From the NCBI GenBank assembly GCA_947478785.1, contig CANJXI010000021.1, forward strand, positions 1 through 52,223: DNA of 52,223 nt, given 5' to 3'. Origin of the DNA: Caulobacteraceae bacterium (GTDB lineage: Bacteria; Pseudomonadota; Alphaproteobacteria; Caulobacterales; Caulobacteraceae). The notes under the pieces were generated by a model. The model worked only from the letters and a program-made list of their open reading frames with translations, was not told the DNA's origin and did not search any database. Positions 1 to 7,877 of the stretch are shown here, one piece after another (within the stretch, counting starts at the first letter, position 1; the number at the start of each line of letters is the position of its first letter). Position numbers and translations under genes: made by a program.

Positions 1-50
1 CAGAGTTGCGTCAGCAAACCCGACCCTACCGAAGACCGCGGATGACTACC

Positions 51-109
51 GCTTCGCCGCTCGCTCGCTACGGCGCCTTGTGAGAGGCGCGCTACGCGAG
101 CGGCGAAGC
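51..109. repeat. Hairpin-forming inverted repeat
   Basis: Positions 51-64 (GCTTCGCCGCTCGC) are the exact reverse complement of 96-109. The partly complementary spacer extends the stem. The element lies directly before the open frame that ends at 401 and supplies a stop codon (TGA 81-83) in that frame. It looks like a dispersed palindromic repeat rather than a terminator, because no T tract follows on either strand. Confidence 0.7.
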
Positions 110-401
110 TACCGCCGGGGAGCTACACCACCTCCCGGGACACGACCCATCCGGGGTTGATCGCTGGCTCAGGCTGGAGCACCTGGCGGAAGACTTCGTC
201 GGATGTTTCGAGGCCCTGCTGGGACCACGCACCCGCAAGGCCGCGCGCAAGCTGCGCAAGGTCGTGAACGCCACCCGGCTGGAATATGTGAAGTCGCTGG
301 GCTTCTACTTCACCGCCCGCGAACTCGAGGCGCTCTACAACGCCAACTCGATCTGGGCGGCGATGGAGGAGCGCATCTACGGCGGCGTGCTGCGCCTCTG
401 A
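84..401 (+). pseudogene. 3' end of an interrupted or truncated gene of unknown function
   Basis: The frame is open from 84 to the TGA at 399-401 but has no ATG or convincing alternative start, and it begins inside the hairpin repeat at 51-109. From about 174 the translation looks like real protein, for example LRLEHLAEDFVGCFEALLG and later ARELEALYNANSIWAAMEER. The wording is faintly like the C-terminal helices of sulfotransferase-type proteins, but that is only an impression. The gene could begin left of the window and have been cut by the repeat, or it could start at a rare codon. I do not recognise the family. Confidence 0.4.
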
Positions 402-414
402 GGAACGCCGCCGG

Positions 415-450
415 CGAAACGAAAACGGCGGCCGCATCGCTGCGGCCGCC
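415..450 (-). terminator. Intrinsic terminator of the rplS transcript
   Basis: A perfect 10-bp stem (427-436 with 441-450, core GGCGGCCGCA) has a four-base loop. Read on the minus strand it is followed by a T-rich tail, GTTTTCGTTTCG. It sits 28 bases beyond the rplS stop codon, so it most likely ends the ribosomal operon. Confidence 0.8.
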
Positions 451-477
451 GCTTCGAAACTCGGTGTCGTTGAGCGC

Positions 478-885
478 TTATTCCCCGGCGGGGCCGGTTT
501 CCGGGGCCTCGACGTCGCTGCGGCGCGCCATCTGGCGCTCGGCGATGCGGGCCGACTTCCCGCGGCGGTCGCGCAGGTAATAGAGCTTGGCGCGGCGCAC
601 GACGCCGCGGCGCTTGACCTCGATGGACTCGATCATCGGGCTCATCACCGGGAACAGCCGCTCGACGCCCTCGCCGAAGCTGATCTTGCGCACGGTGAAG
701 CTCTCGTTGATGCCCTGGCCGCCACGGGCGATGCAGACGCCTTCATAGGCCTGGACGCGCTCGCGCTCGCCTTCCTTGATGCGGACGTTGACGCGCACGG
801 TGTCGCCGGGCTGGAATTCCGGGATCTTGCGGGTGGCGAGGAGGCGGTCGAACTCTTCCTTCTCGAGGGTCTCGATCACGTTCAT
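478..885 (-). CDS. rplS: 50S ribosomal protein L19
   Basis: This 135-residue protein matches L19, which sits at the 30S-50S interface of the ribosome. The N-terminus starts [12 protein letters not shown]. The family hallmarks follow: [22 protein letters not shown], the [12 protein letters not shown] strand, [18 protein letters not shown] and the basic [20 protein letters not shown]. The ATG at 883-885 is chosen because it begins the conserved N-terminus and overlaps the end of trmD by four bases (ATGA), so the two are translationally coupled. The C-terminus is about 20 residues longer than in E. coli, with an acidic [10 protein letters not shown] end. A terminator follows at 415-450. Confidence 0.97.
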   Translation of the reverse strand: MNVIETLEKEEFDRLLATRKIPEFQPGDTVRVNVRIKEGERERVQAYEGVCIARGGQGINESFTVRKISFGEGVERLFPVMSPMIESIEVKRRGVVRRAKLYYLRDRRGKSARIAERQMARRSDVEAPETGPAGE

Positions 886-1616
886 GGTCTTGGGTCCTTC
901 CGGGCTTGAGCGCCCTTTGCCTGTTGATTGGCGGTGCGAGCGGCCCACAAGTCCGGCCGCCGCTCCCGCGTGGTAAGCTCCCGCTGGGCCTGCCGCCACT
1001 TGCCGACTTCGGCGTGGTTGCCACCCAGCAGCACCTCGGGGATATCCAGCCCTTCGAACGTCCGCGGCCTTGTGTACTGCGGATGTTCGAGGAGCCCCTC
1101 CTCGAAGCTTTCTTCACTCAAACTCGCGGCCTGCCCCAACACACCCGGGACCAGCCGCACGCACGCCTCGATCGTCACCAGCGCCGCCGCCTCGCCACCA
1201 GCGAGCACCGCGTCGCCGACGGCGACCTCCTCGAACCCCCGGGCGTCGAGCACCCGCTGGTCCACCCCTTCGAACCGGCCGCAGAGAACGATCAGTCCGG
1301 GGCCTGAGGCCCAGGTCTTCACCAGCGCCTGGGTCAGGGGCCGGCCCCGGGCGCTCATATATAAAAGCGGACGCTCCCGCCGCTCCACGCTGTCCAGCGC
1401 GGAGGCGATCACGTCCGCCCGCATCACCTGTCCAGGACCGCCACCCGCGGGGGTGTCGTCCAGGAAGCCGCGCTTATCCTTGGAAAAGGTCCGAATGTCC
1501 ACTGTTTCCAGGGCCCAGAGCCCCTGCTCGCGCCAGGCCGTCCCGATCAGCGATACGCCCAGCGGTCCGGGGAAGGCCTCGGGGAACATGGTCAGCACGG
1601 TGGCGGCGAACGGCAT
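882..1616 (-). CDS. trmD: tRNA (guanine-37-N1)-methyltransferase
   Basis: TrmD methylates G37 next to the anticodon of tRNAs reading CNN codons and so prevents +1 frameshifting. The 244 residues contain the trefoil-knot SPOUT motifs: [12 protein letters not shown], the S-adenosylmethionine-binding [14 protein letters not shown], and [18 protein letters not shown] followed by RLVPGVLG. The catalytic acid region ([18 protein letters not shown]) and a C-terminal helical domain with [11 protein letters not shown] are present. Length is usual for the family. It overlaps rplS by four bases. Unlike the common rpsP-rimM-trmD-rplS order, it is separated from rimM by a gene on the other strand (1745-2563), so it must have its own promoter in 1617-1744. 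Confidence 0.97.
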   Translation of the reverse strand: MPFAATVLTMFPEAFPGPLGVSLIGTAWREQGLWALETVDIRTFSKDKRGFLDDTPAGGGPGQVMRADVIASALDSVERRERPLLYMSARGRPLTQALVKTWASGPGLIVLCGRFEGVDQRVLDARGFEEVAVGDAVLAGGEAAALVTIEACVRLVPGVLGQAASLSEESFEEGLLEHPQYTRPRTFEGLDIPEVLLGGNHAEVGKWRQAQRELTTRERRPDLWAARTANQQAKGAQARKDPRP

Positions 1617-1744
1617 GGGCCGTCAAAGCGCCGCCCGGACCCGGGCCGTCAAGTCCCGGTATCGGCAAGCTCGGCCGGGCGCCTTGCCGCTCGCGGCGGC
1701 GGAGCGTACTCCCGACGGCTTCGCATTGGCGGCATGGACGGCGG

Positions 1745-2563
1745 ATGGACACCCAGACCCTGGTCGACGCGCTCGGGCTCGAGCGCCTTGAGCTGAACCT
1801 GTTCCGTGGCGCATCGCCGAAGGAGGAGACCCGCCAGCGGATCTATGGCGGCCAGGTCATCGCCCAGGCCCTGCTGGCGGCCTACGAGACGCTCGAGGAC
1901 CGGGTCTGCCATTCGCTGCATTGCTATTTCATCCGGCCGGGCGATCCGGCCGTGCCCATCGTCTTCGAGGTCGACCGGTCCCGCGACGGCGGCAGCTTCG
2001 CGACGCGGCGGGTTGTGGCCATCCAGCGCGGCCAGCAGATCTTCAACCTGGCCGCCTCGTTCCAGGTCGAGGAGCCGGGCCTGGAACACCAGTCGCCGAT
2101 GCCCGACGCGCCGCACTGGGATTCGGTGAGCGACGTTACGAAGGACGGCTCGCGGCGCACCGGGCCGATCGAGCTTCGTCCGATGGGCGGGGCCCTGGGC
2201 GGCGTCGCATCGCCCGGGGAGCCGGTCCAGCAGCTCTGGTTCCGGGCCCGCGACCCCATCGGGCCGGATCCGCGCATGCACCAGGTGATCCTGGCCTATG
2301 CGTCGGACATGGGCCTGATGAGCACCGCGTTCCGGCCGCACGGGATCACCTGGCGGACGCCGGGCTTCCAGTCGGCCAGCCTCGACCACGCCATGTGGTT
2401 CCACCGCCCGACCGACTTCAACGAATGGCACCTGTTCCATCAGGCAAGCCCGTCGTCGTCGGGCGGCCGGGGCCTGAACATCGGCTACGTCTACCGCGCC
2501 AGCGACGGCGCCCTGGTCGCCACCTGCGCCCAGGAAGGCCTGATGCGGATACGTAAGGCGTAG
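1745..2563 (+). CDS. tesB: Acyl-CoA thioesterase II
   Basis: This predicted cytoplasmic 272-residue enzyme hydrolyses acyl-CoA to free acid and CoA. It shows the double hot-dog layout of TesB: an N-terminal half with RIYGGQVIAQAL, HCYFIRPGD and DGGSFATRRV, and a C-terminal half with YASDMGLM, SLDHAMWFHRP, NEWHLFHQASPSSSGGRG and ATCAQEGLMR. D188, the serine/threonine-rich turn and the late Gln correspond to the Asp-Thr-Gln triad known for E. coli TesB. The ATG at 1745 gives the family N-terminus; the frame runs open well upstream, but that part is antisense to trmD. It lies divergent from trmD and convergent with rimM, splitting that operon. Confidence 0.93.
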   Translation: MDTQTLVDALGLERLELNLFRGASPKEETRQRIYGGQVIAQALLAAYETLEDRVCHSLHCYFIRPGDPAVPIVFEVDRSRDGGSFATRRVVAIQRGQQIFNLAASFQVEEPGLEHQSPMPDAPHWDSVSDVTKDGSRRTGPIELRPMGGALGGVASPGEPVQQLWFRARDPIGPDPRMHQVILAYASDMGLMSTAFRPHGITWRTPGFQSASLDHAMWFHRPTDFNEWHLFHQASPSSSGGRGLNIGYVYRASDGALVATCAQEGLMRIRKA

Positions 2564-2580
2564 GCTTGATAGAACCTTGT

Positions 2581-2624
2581 GCTCCCCCGCTGGGGGAGTT
2601 GTCAGCGAAGCTGACTGAGGGGGC
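2581..2624. repeat. Palindromic intergenic repeat between convergent tesB and rimM
   Basis: CTCCCCC and GGGGGAG form one stem. The following GTCAGC GAA GCTGAC is a second perfect 6-bp hairpin, and GAGGGGG closes the element. It occupies nearly the whole 63-base gap between two converging stop codons. Related C/G-rich palindromes sit at other gene ends in this window. It may act as a weak bidirectional terminator. Confidence 0.65.
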
Positions 2625-2626
2625 TT

Positions 2627-3133
2627 CTACTCCGTCTCTTCCGGCTTCACGGCGACGATGACCCGCTCGGCGAGCCGCACCTCGGGCACGGCCTCGCGGG
2701 TGAACGGCAGCCACCAGCTGGGGCCGGCCTTGGGCTCGATCTCCAGCAGGTCGCCGGCCCCGAAGTCGTGCACCGAGCGCACGCGGCCCAGCGCCTCGCC
2801 ATCGACGCCCACCACGTCGAGCCCGATCAGGTCGGTGACGTAGAACTCGTCCTCGTCCTCGGGCGGCGGCAGGCTGTCGCGGCGGATGTAGAGCTTCAGG
2901 CCGCGCAGCGCCTCGGCCTGGTCACGCGTCTGGACTTCGGCGGCCCGGGCCACGACGCCGCCCTTGGCCGCCCGCCCGCCGGCGAGGCTCAGCGCTGGCG
3001 CGCCGTCCTCGCCCAGCAGGGTCTTGTAGTCCACCACCGCCAAGGGATCGGCGGTGAAGGTCGTCAGGCGCATCTCGCCCTTCACCCCGAACGCGCCGGC
3101 CACGCGGGCGACGAAGATCAGGGCGTCGCTCAT
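2627..3133 (-). CDS. rimM: 16S rRNA processing protein RimM
   Basis: RimM is an assembly factor that helps mature the 30S head and binds S19. The 168 residues begin with the typical FVARVAGAFGVKGEMRLTTFT beta-barrel. A central linker with EALRGLKLYIRRDSLPPPEDEDEFYVTDLIGLDV leads into the C-terminal PRC barrel (GRVRSVHDFGAGDLLEI, then WWLPFTREAVPEV). ATG 3131-3133 is the obvious start. It lies 38 bases after rpsP on the same strand and is probably cotranscribed with ffh and rpsP. Its stop faces that of tesB across a palindromic repeat. Confidence 0.96.
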   Translation of the reverse strand: MSDALIFVARVAGAFGVKGEMRLTTFTADPLAVVDYKTLLGEDGAPALSLAGGRAAKGGVVARAAEVQTRDQAEALRGLKLYIRRDSLPPPEDEDEFYVTDLIGLDVVGVDGEALGRVRSVHDFGAGDLLEIEPKAGPSWWLPFTREAVPEVRLAERVIVAVKPEETE

Positions 3134-3171
3134 GGATTCAAGTGAAGGCGCGAGGCCAAGCCGATGTCGGA

Positions 3172-3699
3172 TCAGCCTTCGGTCGGTTCGGCCGGGGCCT
3201 CGGCCGCGGCCTCTTCAGCGGGGGCGGCTTCGGCCACAGGTTCCTCGGCCGGGGCGGCTTCGGCGACGGGGGCTTCCTCGGCGGCCGGGGCTTCTTCAGC
3301 GACGGCTTCGGGCTCGGGCTCGGGCGCCGGCTGGTTGCGGGCTTCTTCCAGGGCCGCGGCGCGGTCGGCTTCGCGCTTGGCCTTTTCCTCGACGCGTTCC
3401 TTGGCCTTGTCGCCCGGCAGGCCCTTCTTCGGGTTATTGCCGTGCTCCCACTTCACCACGCCCTGCAGCGACAGCTCGCGCGCCACACGATCGGTGGGCT
3501 GGGCGCCCTTGCTCATCCACTCCTGGATGCGCTCGACCTTCAGGACCACGCGGCTGGGGTCGTCCTTCTTCAGCAGTGGGTTGTACGACCCCACCTTCTC
3601 GATGAAGCGGCCGTCGCGGGGCGAGTGGCTGTCGGCGACGACGATGGAGTAGTAGGGGCGCTTCTTGGCGCCGCCACGGGCGAGACGGATCTTCAGCAT
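3172..3699 (-). CDS. rpsP: 30S ribosomal protein S16 with long acidic C-terminal tail
   Basis: Residues 1 to about 85 are a standard S16 of the 30S body: [17 protein letters not shown], then [23 protein letters not shown] and [11 protein letters not shown]. The protein is 175 residues long, about twice the E. coli length. From about residue 95 it runs into a charged helix ([16 protein letters not shown]) and then a tail of about 55 residues made almost wholly of Ala, Glu, Pro and Val in repeated [14 protein letters not shown] units. Extended S16 tails are known in alphaproteobacteria; the function of this one is unknown. It is 20 bases downstream of ffh. Confidence 0.96.
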   Translation of the reverse strand: MLKIRLARGGAKKRPYYSIVVADSHSPRDGRFIEKVGSYNPLLKKDDPSRVVLKVERIQEWMSKGAQPTDRVARELSLQGVVKWEHGNNPKKGLPGDKAKERVEEKAKREADRAAALEEARNQPAPEPEPEAVAEEAPAAEEAPVAEAAPAEEPVAEAAPAEEAAAEAPAEPTEG

Positions 3700-3719
3700 T
3701 TCGTTTGGTCCTTGAACGT

Positions 3720-5225
3720 CTATTTCTTGAAGGGGTTGAAGCCGGGCAAACCGCCACCCAGGCCAGGCAGTTTCAGGCCGCCCTGCAGCTTGGCGGCCAT
3801 CTCTTCGATCTCTTTCTCGGAAGGCATCGGCATCTTGCCGCCGCCCATGTTCTTCAGCTGGTCCATGCCGCCGCCGGCCCCGCCGCCCAGCATCTGGGCC
3901 ATCTGGGCGAAGCCGCGCCCGCCGCCCTTGCTCATCATCTTGAACGCGTCGGCCATCTGGCGGTGCTGTTTCAGGAGCCGGTTGACCTCGGCCACGTCGA
4001 CGCCCGAACCCGCCGCGATCCGGCGCTTGCGCGACGCGGCCAGGATGTCGGGCTTCTTGCGCTCTTCCTTGGTCATCGACGAGATGATCGCCGCCTGCCG
4101 GTCGACCATCTTGTCGGAGATGTTGGCCTCGGCGATCTGCTTCTTGATCTTCTGGACGCCGGGCAGCAGGCCCATCAGGCCCTCCATGCCGCCCATCTTC
4201 TTCATCTGGGCCAGCTGCTCGGCCATCATGTCCAGGTCGAACTGGCCCTTGGCCAGCTTCTTGGCCATGGCCTCGGACTTGGCCTGGTCGAAGTCCAGCG
4301 CCGCCTTCTCGACCAGGGCCACGATGTCGCCCTGGCCCAGGATGCGGCCGGCGATCCGCTGGGCGTCGAAGACGTCGAGGCCGTCGATCTTCTCCGAGAC
4401 GCCCAGGAACTTGATCGGCAGGCCGGTGACCGCGCGCATGGAAAGCGCCGCGCCGCCGCGCCCGTCGCCGTCCGCGCGCGTCAGCACCAGGCCGGTCAGC
4501 GGCAGGCGCTCGTGGAAGGCCTTGGCGGTGCGCACCGCGTCCTGGCCGGTCAGCGCGTCGGCGACCAGCAGGGTCTCGGAGGGACTGGCGATGCGGGCGA
4601 TCTCGGCCGCCTCGCTCATCATCGCCTCGTCCAGCGTCGTGCGGCCGGCGGTGTCCAGGATGACGACGTCATAGCCCTGCAGCTTCGCGGCGCTCAGCGC
4701 GCGGCGCGCGATGTCGGGCGCCGACTGGCCGATGACGATGGGCAGGCTCTCGACGCCCGCCAGGACGGCCAGGGTCGCGAGCTGCTCCATGGCGGCGGGC
4801 CTGCGCGTGTCGAGCGAGGCCAGCAGGACCTTCTTGCGCTCCTTCACCAGCCGCAGCGCCAGCTTGGCGGCCGTGGTGGTCTTGCCCGAGCCTTGCAGGC
4901 CGGCCATCAGGATCACCGACGGCGGGTTCAGCGACAGGTTCAGGCCCTGGACCTCTTCCGCCCCGCCCAGCATCTCCACCAGGCCGTCATAGGTGATCTT
5001 GACCACCTGGTCGGCGGGCCGCACCGAGCGGATCACCGCCTCGCCTGTGGCCGCCTCGGTCGCCTTGGCGATGAACTCGCGGACCACCGGCAGCGCCACG
5101 TCGGCCTCGAGCAGGGCCACGCGGATCTCGCGCATCACCTCGGCCACGTCCTTCTCGGACAGCACGCCGCGGCCCGAGAGCCGGTCGAAAACGCTGGATA
5201 GCCTGTCTGTTAGTGCGTCGAACAT
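3720..5225 (-). CDS. ffh: Signal recognition particle protein Ffh (SRP54)
   Basis: Ffh is the GTPase that binds 4.5S RNA and signal sequences of nascent membrane proteins and delivers them to FtsY. The 501 residues contain the N-terminal four-helix domain ([20 protein letters not shown]), the GTPase motifs GLQGSGKTT (G1), DTAGR (G3) and [10 protein letters not shown] (G4), and a Met-rich M domain ending in a Gly/Met/Pro-rich tail (LPGFNPFKK). The ATG at 5223-5225 is chosen because it starts the conserved N-terminus; the frame continues 30 codons upstream without family-like sequence. It heads the ffh-rpsP-rimM operon. No SRP RNA core (GTCCGGAAGGAAGCA-like) was found nearby. Confidence 0.97.
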   Translation of the reverse strand: MFDALTDRLSSVFDRLSGRGVLSEKDVAEVMREIRVALLEADVALPVVREFIAKATEAATGEAVIRSVRPADQVVKITYDGLVEMLGGAEEVQGLNLSLNPPSVILMAGLQGSGKTTTAAKLALRLVKERKKVLLASLDTRRPAAMEQLATLAVLAGVESLPIVIGQSAPDIARRALSAAKLQGYDVVILDTAGRTTLDEAMMSEAAEIARIASPSETLLVADALTGQDAVRTAKAFHERLPLTGLVLTRADGDGRGGAALSMRAVTGLPIKFLGVSEKIDGLDVFDAQRIAGRILGQGDIVALVEKAALDFDQAKSEAMAKKLAKGQFDLDMMAEQLAQMKKMGGMEGLMGLLPGVQKIKKQIAEANISDKMVDRQAAIISSMTKEERKKPDILAASRKRRIAAGSGVDVAEVNRLLKQHRQMADAFKMMSKGGGRGFAQMAQMLGGGAGGGMDQLKNMGGGKMPMPSEKEIEEMAAKLQGGLKLPGLGGGLPGFNPFKK

Positions 5226-5406
5226 TCGTCCACCTATGGCCCAAACGCAGTCAGCCCCCGTGCACGATTGCGTGGACGGGGGGCCTCGCCGCCCTCGTCC
5301 CAGATAAGCCCCCAATTACTTGGGCTTCGGGGGGTCGTGGCGGTAGAGGGCGCTGACCGAGGTTGCGCCGGAAGGGCGCGCTTATGCGCTCAAAGGGGGT
5401 GGGCGG

Positions 5407-5664
5407 TCAAGGAAGGGGCTCAGCGCCGATCAATGCCCCGAAGATCTTCAGAAGGTAAAATACAATAATACTGCCGCCAAAGATCACCAGCGACACGCGG
5501 GCGGGGACGGAATTGGTTTGGGCCGCATCTCGGCGCTGATCACGCAAATCGCTTCGCAGTGCTCGTCCAGCCAGCCACGAACAGACAACGAATGAATTCC
5601 AGGAGATTAGCGCGAGGAGGGCAATTCCGCTCTCCAAGCCTGAGATGATGGTCGTGACATTCAA
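5407..5664 (-). CDS. Small two-helix membrane protein, function unknown
   Basis: An 85-residue frame with two clear hydrophobic segments, about residues 7-32 (SGLESGIALLALISWNSF and on) and 58-80 (SLVIFGGSIIVFYLLKIFG). Between them is a basic, polar loop (RSDLRDQRRDAAQ). The DNA is less GC-rich than its neighbours, which speaks for a real but possibly acquired gene. I do not recognise the family. The 181 bases between it and ffh contain no other gene I can support. Confidence 0.5.
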   Translation of the reverse strand: MNVTTIISGLESGIALLALISWNSFVVCSWLAGRALRSDLRDQRRDAAQTNSVPARVSLVIFGGSIIVFYLLKIFGALIGAEPLP

Positions 5665-5693
5665 CGTCCGCGCATCGTCAGATGCCTCCCGCC

Positions 5694-5834
5694 CTTAAAC
5701 CTCATGGTCAGATGCGAGCCTGCCGGCCCAGGCGGGTCAAGGACCGGCCCCTGGCCGGCCGCGCCGCGGCGCGCGTTCCGCGCGTCCTTGAGACACCTGG
5801 ACCGGCAGGCAGACTGGCCGCCATGAGTTTTAAG
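5694..5834. repeat. Long imperfect inverted repeat (MITE-like or large hairpin)
   Basis: Two 51-base arms, 5694-5744 and 5784-5834, are reverse complements at 37 of 51 positions. Long perfect runs occur at CTTAAA, CTCATGG, GCCTGCCGG and TCAAGGAC. The 39-base centre (5745-5783) is itself palindromic and very GC-rich. No reading frame fits it. A second small palindrome follows at 5855-5879. Confidence 0.75.
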
Positions 5835-5854
5835 CCAGAGTCCGTCCGCTCACA

Positions 5855-5879
5855 GTTGCTCCCCCGGCGGGGCAGGAAC
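5855..5879. repeat. GTTNCTCCC/GGGGCAGGAAC palindrome
   Basis: GTTGCTCCCCC then GGCGGGGCAGGAAC folds into a hairpin and ends in the same GGGGCAGGAAC as the element at 38262-38284. It lies 14 bases past the stop of the dioxygenase gene and may help end its transcript. Confidence 0.5.
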
Positions 5880-5893
5880 AGAAGTCCTCCGCC

Positions 5894-6778
5894 TCACGCG
5901 GCCTGGCTGTCCAGCAGCCGGCCGAACTCCGGGCCGGGCTTCAGCGTCATCGCCCACAGCGTCCGGGGGTAGCGGTTCTTCACGCCAGAGGCGGCGTGGG
6001 CCATGCGCCAGTTGTCCCACATGATCGCATCGCCCGGCTGGTAGTGGTGCCAGTAGATGAACCTCGGCTGGTAGATATGGGCCAGCAGCTCAGCCATCAG
6101 CGCCTCGCCCGCCTCGCCGGGCACCTCCAGGATGCCGGTCGCCCAGAGCTTCGGAAAATGCAGCACCTTGCGGCCGGTCACCGGGTGCGACTGCACGATC
6201 GGATAGACCGTGTCCGGGAACCGGGAATTGACCAGCACCTCGCCCTTCAGCCGAAGCCGCGCGGCGTCCGTGTTGGGCGCCTGGTTCTGCAGCCAGCTCT
6301 GGGTCACGTGCAGGCCCTCCAGCCGCGCCTTCAGGCGGTCGGGCAGGGCGTCATAGGTGGCGTGGCCGTCGATGAAGCCGGTCATCCCGCCCTCTTCAGG
6401 CGCCAGCACGCAATAGAGCATCTTTCCCCGCGCGGGCGCGGTCAGGTAGCCCTGGTCCGTATGCCACTCGGCGACAGCGGCCACCGCCTCGAGGTCGTCG
6501 GGCACGATGTCGCCGCCGTAGCCACGGTTGCTGAGCACCGAGATGCCGGGCGCTTCCGGGTCGGTCGCCACGGCGCTGCGCTCCCGCATGGCGCCGCCGA
6601 AGATGTCGCCGGCCGCGACCAGCTGCGGCTTGGTCAGCGCCTGGCCGGGGAAAAGCACGAGGCCGTGCTCGTCGAAGATCCGCCTGAGCGCGAGGTCGCC
6701 GTCCGGCGACCGGGGCCCCGCCAGATCGACGCCCTCGACGCGCACGCCACAGATGTCCGAAAGCGGGCTGACCTGCAT
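5894..6778 (-). CDS. TauD/TfdA-family Fe(II)/2-oxoglutarate dioxygenase
   Basis: A 294-residue cytosolic oxygenase of the TauD/TfdA family, which couples 2-oxoglutarate decarboxylation to hydroxylation of small acids. The metal triad is visible: H106 and D108 in EWHTDQGY and H261 in WRMAHAASG. R272 in NRYPRTLWAM is the usual 2-oxoglutarate-binding Arg. The N-terminal HGLVLFPGQALTKPQL is typical. The substrate (taurine, aryloxyalkanoate, alkyl sulfate or other) cannot be read from sequence, and no transporter or sulfur gene adjoins it. It is divergent from the DUF6134 gene, with about 215 bases between. Confidence 0.88.
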   Translation of the reverse strand: MQVSPLSDICGVRVEGVDLAGPRSPDGDLALRRIFDEHGLVLFPGQALTKPQLVAAGDIFGGAMRERSAVATDPEAPGISVLSNRGYGGDIVPDDLEAVAAVAEWHTDQGYLTAPARGKMLYCVLAPEEGGMTGFIDGHATYDALPDRLKARLEGLHVTQSWLQNQAPNTDAARLRLKGEVLVNSRFPDTVYPIVQSHPVTGRKVLHFPKLWATGILEVPGEAGEALMAELLAHIYQPRFIYWHHYQPGDAIMWDNWRMAHAASGVKNRYPRTLWAMTLKPGPEFGRLLDSQAA

Positions 6779-6995
6779 CTCTCCAACCTCCTCGCTGCCA
6801 GCTTATGCCGCCGGTTGAACCGCCCGCGCGGTCGTCCGCCAGGGCCCAGGTCGGGCATAATCGCCCGAGGCGGCGGCAAACGCACGCGAAACCGGCGCGT
6901 CCGGATCGCCGTTGGCGCGAGTCCGGTTGCCGCGCCGCCCGTGACGGTCTAGCTCTACCAGTCAAGCTTTGTGCATTTCCAACTGGAGCGGCCGA

Positions 6996-7664
6996 ATGGG
7001 AACCCTCGACCGTCGCGGCCTGATCGCAGGCGTGCTTTCCGCGGCCGCGCTGCCGCATCTGGCCCAGGCCGCCGTCCCGCTTTTCCCGCGCGCCAACCAG
7101 CGGTTCAACATCCTGCGCAACGGCAAGCCGTTCGGCAGCTACCGGGTCAACTTCGCCACCAACGGCGAGCTCACCACCGTGACCACCGACGTGGCGATGA
7201 ACATGCGCGTCGCCGGGCTGCAGGTGTTCGACTACGTCCACCACTGCGAGGAGGTGTGGCGCGGTGAGCAGTTCCAGGAGATGCACGCCCGCAGCGTCCG
7301 CGACCGGGCCAGCGACCAGACCGACACCGTCTCGGCGGTGCGCTCGAACCTGGCGATCCACATCGTCACCAACAAGGCCAGCCTCAGCGCGCCGCTGAAC
7401 GCGCGGCCCTTCACCCACTGGAACCAGCAGGTGCTGAAAGGGCCGATGTTCAACCCGCAGGACGGGACCATGCTCTACGATCTGGCGGCCCGGCCGCTCG
7501 GCCGCGACACCGTCACGCTGGCCAACGGCGCGAAGGTCCCCGCCGACCACTGGGCCGTGCGCGGCAAGCAGGAAATCGACGACTGGTATGACGAGGCCGG
7601 CGTCTGGGCGGGCCTGCGCGCCATCTTCCCCGACAAGTCGGTGATCGAGTACCGCCGGGTCTAG
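6996..7664 (+). CDS. Exported DUF6134-family protein
   Basis: A 222-residue protein with a twin-arginine-like signal (MGTLDRRGLIAGVLSAAALP then LAQA, cleavage likely near residue 25). The mature part is rich in beta strands (RFNILRNGKPFGSYRVNF, then VTTDVAMNMRVAGLQVFDY) and ends IEYRRV. This matches what I know as DUF6134, a family without assigned function. The ATG at 6996 is preferred over an in-frame start nine codons upstream, because GGAGCGG precedes it and it puts RR at the head of the signal peptide. Confidence 0.75.
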   Translation: MGTLDRRGLIAGVLSAAALPHLAQAAVPLFPRANQRFNILRNGKPFGSYRVNFATNGELTTVTTDVAMNMRVAGLQVFDYVHHCEEVWRGEQFQEMHARSVRDRASDQTDTVSAVRSNLAIHIVTNKASLSAPLNARPFTHWNQQVLKGPMFNPQDGTMLYDLAARPLGRDTVTLANGAKVPADHWAVRGKQEIDDWYDEAGVWAGLRAIFPDKSVIEYRRV

Positions 7665-7685
7665 GTTTGGGTATAGGCTGGCCGC

Positions 7686-7877
7686 ATGGACCTCACCGAC
7701 GGCCAGCTGACCGCGCTTCGCAACCTTGGTCACAAGCGCGACGGCGAGTCCGTGGCCTTCATCAATATCTCCGACGCGCGCCAGCTCACTGAGCTCGGCC
7801 TGGCCGAACGCACCCGCGAGGGCTGGGACATCACCCCCTCGGGCCTCTCCCTCCTGCGCTCGAAGCCCGCCGACTAA
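7686..7877 (+). CDS. Small helical protein, winged-helix-like, function unknown
   Basis: A 63-residue protein that follows the DUF6134 gene by 21 bases and probably shares its transcript. The sequence (LTDGQLTALRNLGHKRDG, then ISDARQLTELGLAERT, then WDITPSGLSLLRS) reads like the recognition part of a MarR-like winged helix, where short helices are followed by a 'leads-to-function TPSG' wing. DNA binding is only an inference. Its stop overlaps the end of the converging cobA by four bases. Confidence 0.6.
   Translation: MDLTDGQLTALRNLGHKRDGESVAFINISDARQLTELGLAERTREGWDITPSGLSLLRSKPAD

Noticed and set aside
3705..5201. A 498-codon plus-strand frame opposite ffh
   Set aside because: Ffh has complete GTPase and M-domain motifs on the minus strand; the plus frame is a shadow with no family-like sequence.
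5226..5406. Possible SRP (4.5S) RNA gene next to ffh
   Set aside because: The conserved GGAAG tetraloop region is present only as a short GCCGGAAGGGC, without the GTCCGGAAGGAAGCAG core, so there is no support.
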